Source: Agelas oroides
Lineage: Eukaryota > Porifera > Demospongiae > Agelasida > Agelasidae
Length of the DNA: 64,000 nucleotides
Assembly (NCBI GenBank): GCA_949130485.1
Contig: OX422196.1
Location: forward strand, 2,896,889 to 2,960,888
Reading direction: 5' to 3'
A program made the position numbers and the translations under genes. This document shows positions 37,830 through 51,200 of this stretch, piece after piece. Every line of letters begins with the position of its first letter. Within the stretch, counting starts at the first letter, position 1. A model generated the notes under the pieces. That model did not search any database, was not told the origin of the DNA, and saw only the letters and a list, made by a program, of their open reading frames with translations.

Positions 37830-40800
37830 AGTAGAGCCAAGTAGAGCCATGGTAGAGTGTAGTAGAGCCAAGTAGAGCAATGGTAGAGTGTAGGAGAGTC
37901 AAGTAGAGTCAAGAAGAGCCATGTAGCATTTAGTAGAATCATGTAGAGTGAAGTAGAGTCATGGTACAATATAGTAGAGCAAGGTAGAGTCATGGTAGTG
38001 TGTAGTACAGTAAAGTAGAGTTACGTGGAGCCATGTTAGAATGTAGTAAAGCCAATGTAGAGTGTAGTACAGTCAAGTAGTGTCAAGTAGAGCCATGGCT
38101 GAATGTAGTAGAGTCAAGTAGAGTCAAGTAGAGTCACGGTAGAATGTAGTAGAGGCATACAGAGTCAAGTAGAGCTATGGTAGAATGCAGTAGAGTCACG
38201 TAGAGTCACGTGGAGCCATGGTAGAATGTAGTAGAGACATGGTAGAGTGTAGTAGAGTCAAGTAGAGCCAAGTAGACCCATGGTAGAGTGTAGTAGAGTC
38301 ACGTAGAGCCAAGTAGAGACAAGGTAGGGTGTAGTGGACTCAAGTAGAGCCAAGTAGAGCCATGGTAGAGTGTAGTAGAGTCAAGTAGAGTCAAGTGGAG
38401 CCATGGTAGAGTGAAGTAGAGTCAAGTAGAGTCAACTAGAGCCATGGTAGAATGTAGTAGAGTCATGTAGAGTCAAGTATAGCAATGGTAGAATGAAGTA
38501 GAGGAAGGTAGAGCCATGGTAGAGTGTAGGAGAGTCAAGTAGAGTCACGTGGATCTATGGTAGGATGTAGTAGAGCCAAGGAAGAATGTAGTAGAGACAA
38601 GTAGAGCCAGGTCTAGCAATGACATAGTGTAGTAGAGTCAAGGAGAGCCAAGTAGAGCCCTCGTAGAGTGTAGTAGAGTCAAGCAGAGCCATGGTAGAAT
38701 GTAGCAGAATCATGTAGTGTCATGTAGAGCCATGGTAGAATGGAGTAGAGCCATGGTAGAGTGTAGTAGAGTCAAGTAGAGCCACGTTAGCATGTAGTAT
38801 AGAGTCGTGTAGAGCCAAGTTGAGCCATGGTAGAATGTAGCAGAGCCAGGTAGAGCCATGGTAGAATGCAGCAGAGTCAAGTAGAGTCACGTGGAGCCAT
38901 GGTAGAATGTAGCAGAGCCAAGGTAGAGTGTAGTAGAGTCAAGTAGAGTCAAGTAGAGCCATGGCAGAATGTAGTAGAGTTAAGTAGAGTCAAGTAGAGC
39001 CATGGTAGAACGTAGGAGAGGCATACAGAGTCAAGTAGAAGTATGGTAGAATGCAGTAGAGTCACGTAGAATCCCGTGGAACCATGGTAGAATTTAGTAG
39101 AGACATGGTAGAGTGTAGTAGAGTCAAGTAGAGCCAGGTAAATCCATGGTAGAGTGTAGTACAGTCATGTAGAGCCAAGTAGAGCCAAGGTAGGGTGTAG
39201 TGGACTGAAGTAGAGCCAAGTAGAGTCATGATAGAGTGAAGTAGAGTCAAGTAGAGTCAAGTAGAGCCATCGTAGAATGTAGTAGAGTCATGTAGAGTCA
39301 AGTTGAGCCATTGTAGAATGTAGTAGAACGAGGTAGAACCATTGTAGAGTGTAGTAGAGTTATGTAGTGTCAAGTAGAGCCATTGTACAATGGAGTAGAG
39401 CCAATGAAGAGTATAGTACAGTCAAGTAGAGTCAAGTAGAGCCATAGCAGAATGTAGTAGAGTCAAGTAGAGTCAAGTAGAGCCATGGTACAGCGTAGTA
39501 GAGTCAAGTAGAGTCAAGTAGAGCCATGGTAGAGTGTAGTAGAGGCATACAGAGTCAAGTAGACCTATGGTAGAATGCAGTAGAATCACGTAGAGTCATG
39601 TGGAGCCATGGTAGAATGTAGTAGAGACATGGTAGAGTGCAGTGGACTCAAGTAGAGCCAAGTAGAGCCATGGTAGAGTGTAGTTGAGTCAAGTAGAGTC
39701 AAGGTAGAATGTAGTAGAGTCACGTAGTGTGAAGTAGAGCCATGATATACAATGGAGTAGAGCCATGGTAGAGTGTAGTAGAGTCAAGTAGAGCCAAGTA
39801 GAGCAAAGGTAGAGTGTAGTGGACTCAAGTAGAGCCAAGTAGACCCATGGTAGAGTGTAGTAGAGTCAAGTAGAGTCAAGTAGAGACATGGTAGAATGTA
39901 GTAGAGTCATGTAGTGTGAAGTAGAGCCATGATATACAATGGAGTAGAGGCATGGTAGAGTGTAGTAGAGTCAAGTAGAGCCAAGTAGAGCAAAGGTAGA
40001 GTGCAGTGGACTCAAGTAGAGCCAAGTAGCGCCATGGTAGAATGTAGTAGAGTCAAGTAGAGTCAAGTAGAGCCATGGTAGAGTGTAGTAGAGCAAGGTA
40101 GAGCCATGGTAGAGTGTAGGAGAGTCAAGTAGAGTCACGTGGATCCATGGTAGGATGTAGTAGAGCAAAGGAAGAGTGTAGTAGAGACAAGTAGAGCCAT
40201 GGTAGAATGTAGTAGAGTCATTTAGTGTCAAGGATAACCTTGGTACAATGGAGTAGAGCCATGGTAGAGTGTAGTAGAGTCAAGCAGAGCCACGGTAGCA
40301 TGTAGTAGAGTCATGTAGAGCCAGGTAGAGCCATGGCAGAATGTACTAGAGTCAAGTAGAGTCAAGTAGAGCCATGGTAGAATGTAGTAGAGGCATACAG
40401 AGTCAAGTAGAACTATGGTAGAATGCAGTAGAGTCACGTAGAGTCCCGTGGAGCCATGGTTGAATGTAGTAGAGACATGGTAGAGTGTAGTAGAGTCAAG
40501 TAGAGCCAGGTAAAGCCATGGTAGAGTGTAGTACAGTCACGCAGAGCCAAGTAGAACCAAGGTAGAGTGTAGTGGACTCAAGTAGAGCCAAGTAGAGCCA
40601 TGGTAGAGTGAAGTAGAGTCAAGTAGAGTCAAGTAGAGCCATCGTAGAATGTAGTAGAGTCATGTAGAGTCAAGTTGAGCCATTGTAGAATGTAGTAGAA
40701 CGAGGTAGAACCATGGTAGAGTGTAGTAGAGTCATGTAGTGTCAAGTAGAGCCATTGTACAATGGAGTAGAGCCAAGGTAGAGTATAGTACAGTCAAGTA

Positions 40801-43800
40801 GAGTCAAGTAGAGCCATAGCAGAATGCAGTAGAGTCAAGTAGAGTCAAGTAGAGCCATGGTAGAGTGTAGTGGAGTCAAGTAGAGTCAAGTAGAGCCATG
40901 GTAGAGTGTAGTACAGACATACAGAGTCAAGTAGACCTATGGTAGAATGCAGTAGAGTCACGTAGAGTCACGTGGAGCCATGGTAGAATGTAGTAGAGAC
41001 ATGGTAGAGTGTAGTGGACTCAAGTAGAGCCAAGTTGAGCCATGGTAGAGTGTAGGAGAGTCAAGTAGAGTCAAGGTAGAATGTAGTAGAGTCATGTAGT
41101 GTGAAGTAGAGCCATGATATACAATGGAGTAGAGCCATGGTAGAGTGTAGTAGAGTCAAGTAGAGCCAAGTAGAGCAAAGGTAGAGTGTAGTGGACTCAA
41201 GTAGAGCCAAGTAGAGCCATGGTAGAGTGTAGTAGAGTCAAGTAGAGTCAAGTAGAGCCATGGTAGAATGTAGTAGAGCAAGGTAGAGCCATGGTAGAGT
41301 GTAGGAGAGTCAAGTAGAGTCACGTGGATCCATGGTAGGATGTAGTAGAGCCAAGGAAGAGTGTAGTAGAGACAACCAGAGCCATGGTAGAATGTAGTAG
41401 AGTCATTTAGTGTCAAGGATAGCCTTGGTACAATGGAGTAGAGCCATGGTAGTGTGTAGTAGAGTCAAGCAGAGCCACGGTAGCATGCAGTAGAGTCATG
41501 TAGAGCCAAGTAGAGCCTTGGCAGAATGTAGTAGAGTCAAGTAGAGTCAAGTAGAGCCATGGTACAATGTAGTAGAGGCATACAGAGTCAAGTAGAACTA
41601 TGGTAGAATGCAGTAGAGTCACGTAGAGTCCTGTGGAGCCATGGTTGAATGTAGTAGAGACATGGTAGAGTGCAGTACAGTCACGCAGAGCCAAGTAGAG
41701 CCAAGGTAGGTTGTAGTGGACTCAAGTAGAGCCAAGTAGAGCCATGGTAGAGTGAAGTAGAGTCAAGTAGAGTCAAGTAGAGCCATCGTAGAATGAAGTA
41801 GAGTAATGTAGAGTCAAGTTGAGCTATGGAAGAATGTAGTAGAACGAGGTAGAACCATGGTAGAGTGTAGTAGAGTCAAGTAGTGTGAAGTAGAGCCATT
41901 GTACAATGGAGTAGCACCAAGGTAGAGTATAGTACAGTCAAGTAGAGTCAAGTAGAGCCATAGCAGAATGTAGTAGAGTCAAGTAGGGTCAAGTAGAACC
42001 ATGGTAGAGTGTAGTAGAGTGAAGTAGAGTCAAGTAGAGCCATGGTAGAGTGTAGTAGAGGCATACAGAGTCAAGTAGACCTATGATAGAATGCAGTATA
42101 GTCACGTAGAGTCACGTGGAGCCATGGTAGAATGTAGTAGACACATGGTAGAGTGCAGTGGACTCAAGTAGAGCCAAATAGAGCCATGGTAGAGTGTAGT
42201 AGAGTCAAGTAGAGTCAAGGTAGAATGTAGTAGAGTCATGTAGTGTGAAGTAGAGCCATGATATACAATGGAGTAGAGCCATGGTAGAGTGTAGTGGACT
42301 CAAGTACAGCCAAGTAGAGTCATGGTAGAGTGTAGTAGAGTCAAGTAGAGTCAAGTAGAGCCATGGTAGAATGTAGTAGAGCAAGGTAGAGCCATGGTAG
42401 AGTGTACGAGAGTCAAGTAGAGTCACGTGGATCCATGGTAGGATGCAGTAGAGCCAAGGAAGAGTGTAGTAGAGACAAGTAGAGCCATGGTAGAATGTAG
42501 TAGAGTCATTTAGTGTCAAGGATAGCCTTGGTACAATGGAATAGAGCCATGGTAGAGTGTAGGAGAGTCAAGCAGAGCCACGGTAGCATGTAGTAGAGTC
42601 ATGTAGAGCCAAGTAGAGCCATGGCAGAATGTAGTAGAGTCAAGTAGAGTCAAGTAGAGCCATGGTAGAATGTAGTAGAGGCATACAGAGTCAAGTAGAA
42701 CTATGGTAGAATGCAGTAGAGTTACGTAGAGTCCCGTGGAGCCATGGTTGAATGTAGTAGAGACATGGTAGAGTGTAGTAGAGTCAAGTAGAGCCAGGTA
42801 AAGTCATGGTAGAGTGTAGTACAGTCACGCGGAGCCAAGTAGAGACAAGGTAGGGTGTAGTGGACTCAAGTAGAGCCAAGTAGAGCCATGGTAGAGTGAA
42901 GTAGAGTCAAGTAGAGTCAAGTAGAGCCATCGTAGAATGTAGTAGAGTCATGTAGAGTCAAGTTGAGCCATGGTAGAATGTAGTAGAACCAGGTAGAACC
43001 ATGGAAGAGTGTAGTAGAGTCACGTAGAGTCACGTGGATCCATGGCTTGATGTAGTAGAGCCAAAGTAGAGTGTAGTAGAGACAAGTAGAGCCAGGTCTA
43101 GCAATGATATAGTGTAGTAGAGTCAAGTAGAGCCAAGTAGAGGCATCGTAGAGTGTAGTATAGTCAAATAGAACCATGGTAGAATGTAGTAGAGTCATGT
43201 AGTGTCAAGTAGAGCCATGGTACAATGGAGTAGAGCCAAGGTAGAGTACAGTACAGTCAAGTAGAGTCAAGTAGAGGCATAGCAGAATGTAGTAGAGTCA
43301 AGTAGAGTCAAGTAGAGCCATGGTAGAGTGTAGTAGAGGCATACAGAGTCAAGTAAAGCTATGGTAGAATGCAGTAGAGTCACGTAGAGTCATGTGGAGC
43401 CATGGTAGAATGTAGTAGAGACATGGTAGAGTGTAGTGGGCTCAAGAAGAGCCAAGTAGAGCCATGGTAGAGTGTAGTAGAGTCAAGTAGAGTCAAGCTA
43501 GAATGTAGTAGAGTCATGTAGTGTGAAGTAGAGCCATGATATACAATGGAGTAGAGCCATGGTAGAGTGTAGTAGAGTCAAGTAGAGCCAAGTAGAGGAA
43601 AGGTAGTGTGTAGTGGACTCAAGTAGAGTCAAGTTGAGCCGTGGTAGAATGTAGTAGAACGAGGTAGAACCATTGTAGAGAGTAGTAGAGCTATGTAGTG
43701 TCAAGTAGAGCCATTGCACAATGGAGTAGAGCCAAGGTAGAGTATAGTACAGTCAAGTAGAGTCAAGTTGAGCCATAGCAGAATGTAGTAGAGTCAAGTA

Positions 43801-45108
43801 GAGTCAAGTAGAGCCATGGTACAGTGTAGTAGAGTCAAGTAGAGCCATGGTAGAGTGTAGTAGAGGCATACAGAGTCAAGTAGACCTATGGTAGAATGCA
43901 GTAGAATCACGTAGAGTCATGTGGAGACATGGTAGAATGTAGTAGAGACATGGTAGAGTGCAGTGGACTCAAGTAGAGCCAAGTAGAGCCATGGTAGAGT
44001 GTAGTTGAGTCAAGTAGAGTCAAGGTAGAATGTAGTAGAGTCACGTAGTGTGAAGTAGAGCCATGATATACAATGGAGTAGAGCCATGGTAGAGTGTAGT
44101 AGAGTCAAGTAGAGCCAAGTAGAGCAAAGGTAGAGTGTAGTGGACTCAAGTAGAGCCAAGTAGAGCCATGGTAGAGTGTAGTAGAGTCAAGTAGAGTCAA
44201 GTAGAGCCATGGTATAATGTAGTAGAGTCATGTAGTGTGAAGTAGAGCCATGATATACAATGGAGTAGAGGCATGGTAGAGTGTAGTAGAGTCAAGTAGA
44301 GCCAAGTAGAGCAAAGGTAGAGTGTAGTGGACTCAAGTAGAGCCAAGTAGAGTCATGGTAGAGTGTAGTAGAGTCAAGTTGAGTCAAGTAGAGCCATGGT
44401 AGAATGTAGTAGAGCAAGGTAGAGCCATGGTAGAGTGTAGGAGAGTCAAGTAGAGTCACGTGGATCCATGGTAGGATGTAGTAGAGCAAAGGAAGAGTGT
44501 AGTAGAGACAAGTAGAGCCATGGTAGAATGTAGTAGAGTCATTTAGTGTCAAGGATAGCCTTGGTACAATGGAGTAGAGCCATGGTAGAGTGTAGTAGAG
44601 TCAAGCAGAGCCACGGTAGCATGTAGTAGAGTCATGTAGAGCCAAGTAGAGCCATGGCAGAATGTACTAGAGTCAAGTAGAGACAAGTAGAGCCATGGTA
44701 GAATGTAGTAGAGGCATACAGAGTCAAGTAGAACTATGGTAGAATGCAGTAGAGTCACGTAGAGTCCTGTGGAGCCATGGTTGAATGTAGTAGAGACATG
44801 GTAGATTGTAGTAGAGTCAAGTAGAGCCAGGTAAAGTCATGGTAGAGTGTAGTACAGTCACGCAGAGCCAAGTAGAGCCAAGGTAGGGTGTAGTGGACTC
44901 AAGTAGAGCCAAGTAGAGCCATGGTAGAGTGAAGTAGAGTCAAGTAGAGTCAAGTAGAGCCATCGTAGAATGTAGTAGAGTCATGTAGAGTCAAGTTGAG
45001 CCATTGTAGAATGTAGTAGAACGAGGTAGAACCATGGTAGAGTGTAGTAGAGTCATGTAGTGTCAAGTAGAGCCATTGTACAATGCAGTAGAGCCAAGGT
45101 AGAGTATA
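37830..45108 (+). repeat. Left copy of the large (7-8 kb) higher-order duplication
   Basis: This section matches 45254-53478 in the same order of phrases. Offsets step by whole units: 7,424 bp at 37920/45344, 7,519 at 38657/46176, 7,342 at 39971/47313 and 40228/47570, then 8,360 at 41461/49821, 8,319 at 42917/51236, 8,360 at 43334/51694, and 8,370 at 43861/52231 and 44292/52662. The jump of about 1 kb in the middle reflects an extra internal duplication in the right copy. Within this copy lies the smaller duplication at 39885-41885. Confidence 0.8.
39885..41885 (+). repeat. 1,185-bp-offset duplication inside the large left copy
   Basis: About 39885-40740 matches about 41070-41885. The phrases at 39971 and 41156, and at 40228 and 41413, are 1,185 bp apart. 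After 40490 the offset falls to 1,144 bp, because the second copy lacks one 41-bp unit (the one containing GGTAAAGCCA). Confidence 0.8.
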
Positions 45109-45253
45109 GTTGAGTCAAGTAGAGTCAAGGTAGAATGTAGTAGAGTCACGTAGTGTGAAGTAGAGCCATGATATACAATGGAGTAGAGCCATGGTAGAGT
45201 CAAGTAGAGTCAAGTAGAGCCAAGTAGAGCAAAGGTAGAGTGTAGTGGACTCA

Positions 45254-48200
45254 AGTAGAGCCAAGTAGAGCCATGGTAGAGTGTAGTAGAGCCAAGTAGA
45301 GCAATGGTAGAGTGTAGGAGAGTCAAGTAGAGTCAAGAAGAGCCATGTAGCATTTAGTAGAATCATGTAGTGTCAAGTAGAGTCATGGTACAATGTAGTA
45401 GAGCAAGGTAGAGCCATGGTAGTGTGTAGTACAGTAAAGTAGAGTTACGTGGAGCCATGTTAGAATATAGTAGAGCCAAGGTAGAGTGTAGTACAGTCAA
45501 GTAATGTCAAGTAGAGCCATGGCTGAATGTAGTAGAGTCAAGTAGAGTCAAGTAGAGTCATGGTAGAATGTAGTAGAGGCATACAGAGTGAAGTAGAGCT
45601 ATGGTAGAATGCAGTAGAGTCACGTAGAGTCACGTGGAGCCATGGTAGAATGTAGTAGAGACATGGTAGAGTGTAGTAGAGTCAAGTAGAGCCAAGTAGA
45701 CCCATGGTAGAGTGTAGTAGAGTCACGTAGAACCAAGTAGAGACAAGGTAGGGTGTAGTGGACTCAAGTAGAGCCAAGTAGAGCCATGGTAGAGTGTAGT
45801 AGAGTCAAGTAGAGTCAAGGTACAATGTAGTAGAGTCATGTAGTGTGAAGTAGAGCCATGATATACAATGGAGTAGAGCCATGGTAGAGTGTAGTAGAGT
45901 CAAGTAGAGCCAAGTAGAGCCATGGTAGAGTGAAGTAGAGTCAAGTAGAGTCAACTAGAGCCATGGTAGAATGTAGTAGAGTCATGTAGAGTCAAGTAGA
46001 GCCATGGTAGAATGTAGTTGAGGAAGGTAGAGCCATGGTAGAGTGTAGGAGAGTCAAGTAGAGTCATGTGGATCCATGGTAGGATGAAGTAGAGTCAAGG
46101 AAGAATGCAGTAGAGACAAGTAGAGCCAGGTCTAGCAATGATATAGTGTAGTAGAGTCAAGTAGAGCCAAGTAGAGCCCTCGTAGAGTGTAGTAGAGTCA
46201 AGCAGAGCCATGGTAGAATGTAGCAGAATCATGTAGTGTCATGTAGAGCCATGGTACAATGGAGTAGAGCCATGGTAGAGTGTAGTAGAGTCAAGTAGAG
46301 CCACGGTAGCATGTAGTATAGAGTCGTGTAGAGCCAAGTAGAGCCATGGTAGAATGTAGTAGAGCCAGGTAGAGCCATGGTAGAATGCAGCAGAGTCAAG
46401 TAGAGTCACGTGGAGCCATGGTAGAATGTAGCAGAGCCAAGGTAGAGTGTAGTACAGTCAAGTAGAGTCAAGTAGAGCCATGGCAGAATGTAGTAGAGTC
46501 AAGTAGAGTCAAGTAGAGCCATGGTAAAACGTAGGAGAGGAATACAGAGTCAAGTAGAAGTATGGTAGAATGCAGTAGAGTCACGTAGAATCCCGTGGAA
46601 CCATGGTAGAATTTAGTAGAGACATGGTAGAGTGTAGTAGAGTCAAGTAGAGCCAGGTAAATCCATGGTAGAGTGTAGTACAGTCATGTAGAGCCAAGTA
46701 GAGCCAAGGTAGGGTGTAGTGGACTCAAGTAGAGCCAAGTAGAGTCATGATAGAGTGAAGTAGAGTCAAGTAGAGTCAAGTAGAGCCATCGTAGAATGTA
46801 GTAGAGTCATGTAGAGTCAAGTTGAGCCATGGTAGAATGTAGTAGAACGAGGTAGAACCATTGTAGAGTGTAGTAGAGTTATGTAGTGTCAAGTAGTGCC
46901 ATTGTACAATGGAGTAGAGCAAAGGAAGAGTATAGTACAGTCAAGTAGAGTCAAGTAGAGCCATAGCACAATGTAGTAGAGTCAAGTAGAGTCAAGTAGA
47001 GCCATGGTACAGTGTAGTAGAGTCAAGTAGAGTCAAGTAGAGCCATGGTAGAGTGTAGTAGAGGCATACAGAGTCAAGTAGACCTATGGTAGAATGCAGT
47101 AGAATCACGTAGAGTCATGTGGAGCCATGGTAGAATGTAGTAGAGACATGGTAGAGTGCAGTGGACTCAAGTAGAGCCAAGTAGAGCCATGGTAGAGTGT
47201 AGTAGAGTCAAGTAGAGTCAAGTAGAGCCATGGTAGAATGTAGTAGAGTCATATAGTGTGAAGTAGAGCCATGATATACAATGGAGTAGAGGCATGGTAG
47301 AGTGTAGTAGAGTCAAGTAGAGCCAAGTAGAGCAAAGGTAGAGTGTAGTGGACTCAAGTAGAGCCAAGTAGAGCCATGGTAGAGTGTAGTAGAGTCAAGT
47401 AGAGTCAAGTACAGCAATGGTAGAATGTAGTAGAGCAAGGTAGAGCCATGGTAGAGTGTAGGAGAGTCAAGTAGAGTCACGTGGATCCATGGTAGAATGT
47501 AGTAGAGCAAAGGAAGAGTGTAGTAGAGACAAGTAGAGCCATGGTAGAATGTAGTAGAGTCATTTAGTGTCAAGGATAGCCTTGGTACAATGGAGTAGAG
47601 CCATGGTAGAGTGTAGTAGAGTCAAGCAGAGCTACGGTAGCATGTAGTAGAGTCATATAGAGCCAAGTAGAGCCAAGGCAGAATGTAGTAGAGTCAAGTA
47701 GAGTCAAGTAGAGCCATGGTAGAATGTAGTAGAGGCATACAGAGTCAAGTAGAACTATGGTAGAATGCAGTAGAGTCACGTAGAGTCCCGTGGAGCCATG
47801 GTTGAATGTAGTAGAGACATGGTAGAGTGTAGTAGAGTCGAGTAGAGCCAGGTAAAGCCATGGTACAGTGTAGTACAGTCACGCAGAGCCAAGTAGAGCC
47901 AAGGTAGGGTGTAGTGGACTCAAGTAGAGCCAAGTAGAGCCATGGTACAGTGAAGTAGAGTCAAGTAGAGTCATCGTAGAATGTAGTAGAGTCATGTAGA
48001 GTCAAGTTGAGCGATTGTAGAATGTAGTAGAACGAGGTAGAACCATGGTAGAGTGTAGTAGAGTCATGTAGTGTCAAGTAGATCCATTGTACAATCGAGT
48101 AGAGCCATTGTACAATGGAGTAGAGCCAAGGTAGAGTATAGTACAGTCAAGTAGAGTCAAGTATAACCATAGCAGAATGCAGTAGAGTCAAGTAGAGTCA

Positions 48201-51200
48201 AGTAGAGCCATGGTAGAGTGTAGTAGAGTCAAGTAGAGTCAAGTAGACCCATGGTAGAGTGTAGTAGAGGCATACAGAGCCAAGTAGACCTATGGTAGAA
48301 TGCAGTAGAGTCACGTAGAGACACGTGGAGCCATGGTAGAGTGTAGTGGACTCATGTAGAGCCAAGTAGAGCCATGGTAGAGTGTAGTAGAGTCAAGTAG
48401 AGTCAAGGTAGAATGTAGTAGAGTCACGTAGAGATACGTGGAGCCATGGTAGAGTGTAGTGGACTCAAGTAGAGCCAAGTAGAGCCATGGTAGAGTGAAG
48501 TAGAGTCAAGTAGAGTCAAGTAGAGCCATCGTAGAATGAAGTAGAGTCATGTAGAGTCAAGTTGAGCTATGGAAGAATGTAGTAGAACGAGGTAGAACCA
48601 TGGTAGAGTGTAGTAGAGTCAAGTAGTGTGAAGTAGAGCCATTGTACAATGGAGTAGCGCCAAGGTAGAGTATAGTACAGTCAAGTAGAGTAAAGTAGAG
48701 CCATAGCAGAATGTAGTAGAGTCAAGTAGAGTCAAGTAGAGCCATGGTAGAGTGTAGTAGAGTGAAGTAGAGTCAAGTAGAGCCATGGTAGAGTGCAGTA
48801 GAGGCATACAGAGTCAAGTAGACCTATGATAGAATGCAGTAGAGTCACGTAGAGTCACGTGGAGCCATGGTAGAATGTAGTAGAGACATGGTAGAGTGTA
48901 GTCGACTCAAGTAGAGCCAAGTAGAGCCATGGTAGAGTGTAGTAGAGTCAAGTAGAGTCAAGGTAGAATGTAGTAGAGTCATGTAGTGTGAAGTAGAGCC
49001 ATGATATACAATGGAGTAGAGCCATGGTAGAGTGTAGTGGACTCAAGTAGAGCCAAGTAGAGCCATTGTAGAGTGTAGTAGATTTAAGTAGAGTCAAGTA
49101 GATCCATGGTAGAATGTAGTAGAGCAAGGTGGAGCCATGGTAGAGTGTACGAGAGTCAAGTAGAGTCACGTGGATCCATGGTAGGATGCAGTAGAGCCAA
49201 GGAAGAGTGTAGTAGAGACAAGTAGAGCCATGGTAGAATGTAGTAGAGTCATTTAGTGTCAAGGAAAGCCTTGGTACAATGGAATAGAGCCATGGTAGAG
49301 TGTAGGAGAGTCAAGCAGAGCCACGGTAGCATGTAGTAGAGTCATGTAGAGCCAAGTAGAGTCATGGCAGAATGTAGTAGAGTCAAGTAGAGTCAAGTAG
49401 AGCCATGGTAGAATGTAGTAGAGGCATACAGAGTCAAGTAGAACTATGGTAGAATGCAGTAGAGTCACGTAGAGTCCCGTGGAGCCATGGTTAAATGTAG
49501 TAGAGACATGGTAGAGTGTAGTAGAGTCAAGTAGAGCCAGGTAAAGCCATGGTAGAGTGTAGTACAGTCACGCAGCGCCAAGTAGAGCCAAGGTAGGGTG
49601 TAGTGGACTCAAGTAGAGCCAAGTACAGCAAAGGTAGAGTGTAGTGGACTCAAGTAGAGCCAAGTAGACCCATGGTAGAGTGTAATAGAGTCAAGTAGAG
49701 TCAAGTAGAGCCATGGTAGAATGTAGTAGAGCAAGGTAGAGCCATGCTAGAGTGTAGGAGAGTCAGTTAGAGTCACGTGGATCCATGGTAGGATGTAGTA
49801 AAGCCAAGGAAGAGTGTAGTAGAGTCAAGCAGAGCCACGGTAGCATGCAGTAGAGTCATGTAGAGCCAAGTAGAGCCATGGCAGAATGTAGTAGAGTCAA
49901 GTAGAGTCAAGTAGAGCCATGGTAGAATGTAGTAGAGGCATACAGAGTCAAGTAGAACTATGATAGAATGCAGTAGAGTCACGTAGAGTCCTGAGGAGCC
50001 ATGGTTGAATGTAGTAGAGACATGGTAGAGTGCAGTACAGTCACGCAGAGCCAAGTAGAGCCAAGGTAGGGTGTAGTGGACTCAAGTAGAGCCAAGTAGA
50101 GCCATGGTAGAGTGAAGTAGAGTCAAGTAGAGTCAAGTAGAGCCATCGTAGAATGAAGTAGAGTCATGTAGAGTGAAGTTGAGCTATGGAAGAATGTAGT
50201 AGAACGAGGTAGAACCATGGTAGAGTGTAGTAGAGTCAAGTAGTGTGAAGTAGAGCCATTGTACAATGGAGTAGCGCCAAGGTAGAGTATAGTACAGTCA
50301 AGTAGAGTCAAGTAGAGCCATAGCAGAATGTAGTAGAGTCAAGTAGAGTCAAGTAGAGCCATGTTAGAGTGTAGTAGAGTCAAGTAGAGTCAAGTAGAGC
50401 CATGGTAGAGTGTAGTAGAGGCATACAGAGTCAAGTAGACCTATGATAGAATGCAGTAGAGTCACGTAGAGTCACGTGGAGCCATGGTAGAATGTAGTAG
50501 ACACATGGTAGAGTGTAGTGGACTCAAGTAGAGTCAAGTAGAGCCATGGTAGAGTGTAGTAGAGTCAAGTAGAGTCAAGGTAGAATGTAGTAGAGTCATG
50601 TAGTGTGAAGTAGAGCCATGATATACAATGGAGTAGAGCCATGGTAGAGTGTAGTGGACTCAAGTAGAGTCAAGTAGATCCATGGTAGAATGTAGTAGAG
50701 CAAGGTAGAGCCATGGTAGAGTGTACGAGAGTCAAGTAGAGTCACGTGGATCCATGGTAGGATGCAGTAGAGCCAAGGAAGAGTGTAGTAGAGACAAGTA
50801 GAGCCATGGTAGAATGTAGTAGAGTCATTTAGTGTCAAGGATAGCCTTGGTACAATGGAATAGAGCCATGGTAGAGTGTAGGAGAGTCAAGCAGAGCCAC
50901 GGTAGCATGTAGTAGAGTCATGTAGAGCCAAGTAGAGCCATGGCAGAATGTAGTAGAGTCAAGTAGAGTCAAGTAGAGCCATGGTAGAATGTAGTAGAGG
51001 CATACAGAGTCAAGTAGAACTATGGTAGAATGCAGTAGAGTCACGTAGAGTCCCGTGGACCCATAGTTGAATGTAGTAGAGACATGGTAGAGTGTAGTAG
51101 AGTCAAGTAGAGCCAGGTAAAGCCATGGTAGAGTGTAGTACAGTGACGCAGAGCCAAGTAGAGCCAAGGTAGAGTGTAGTGGACTCAAGTAGAGCCAAGT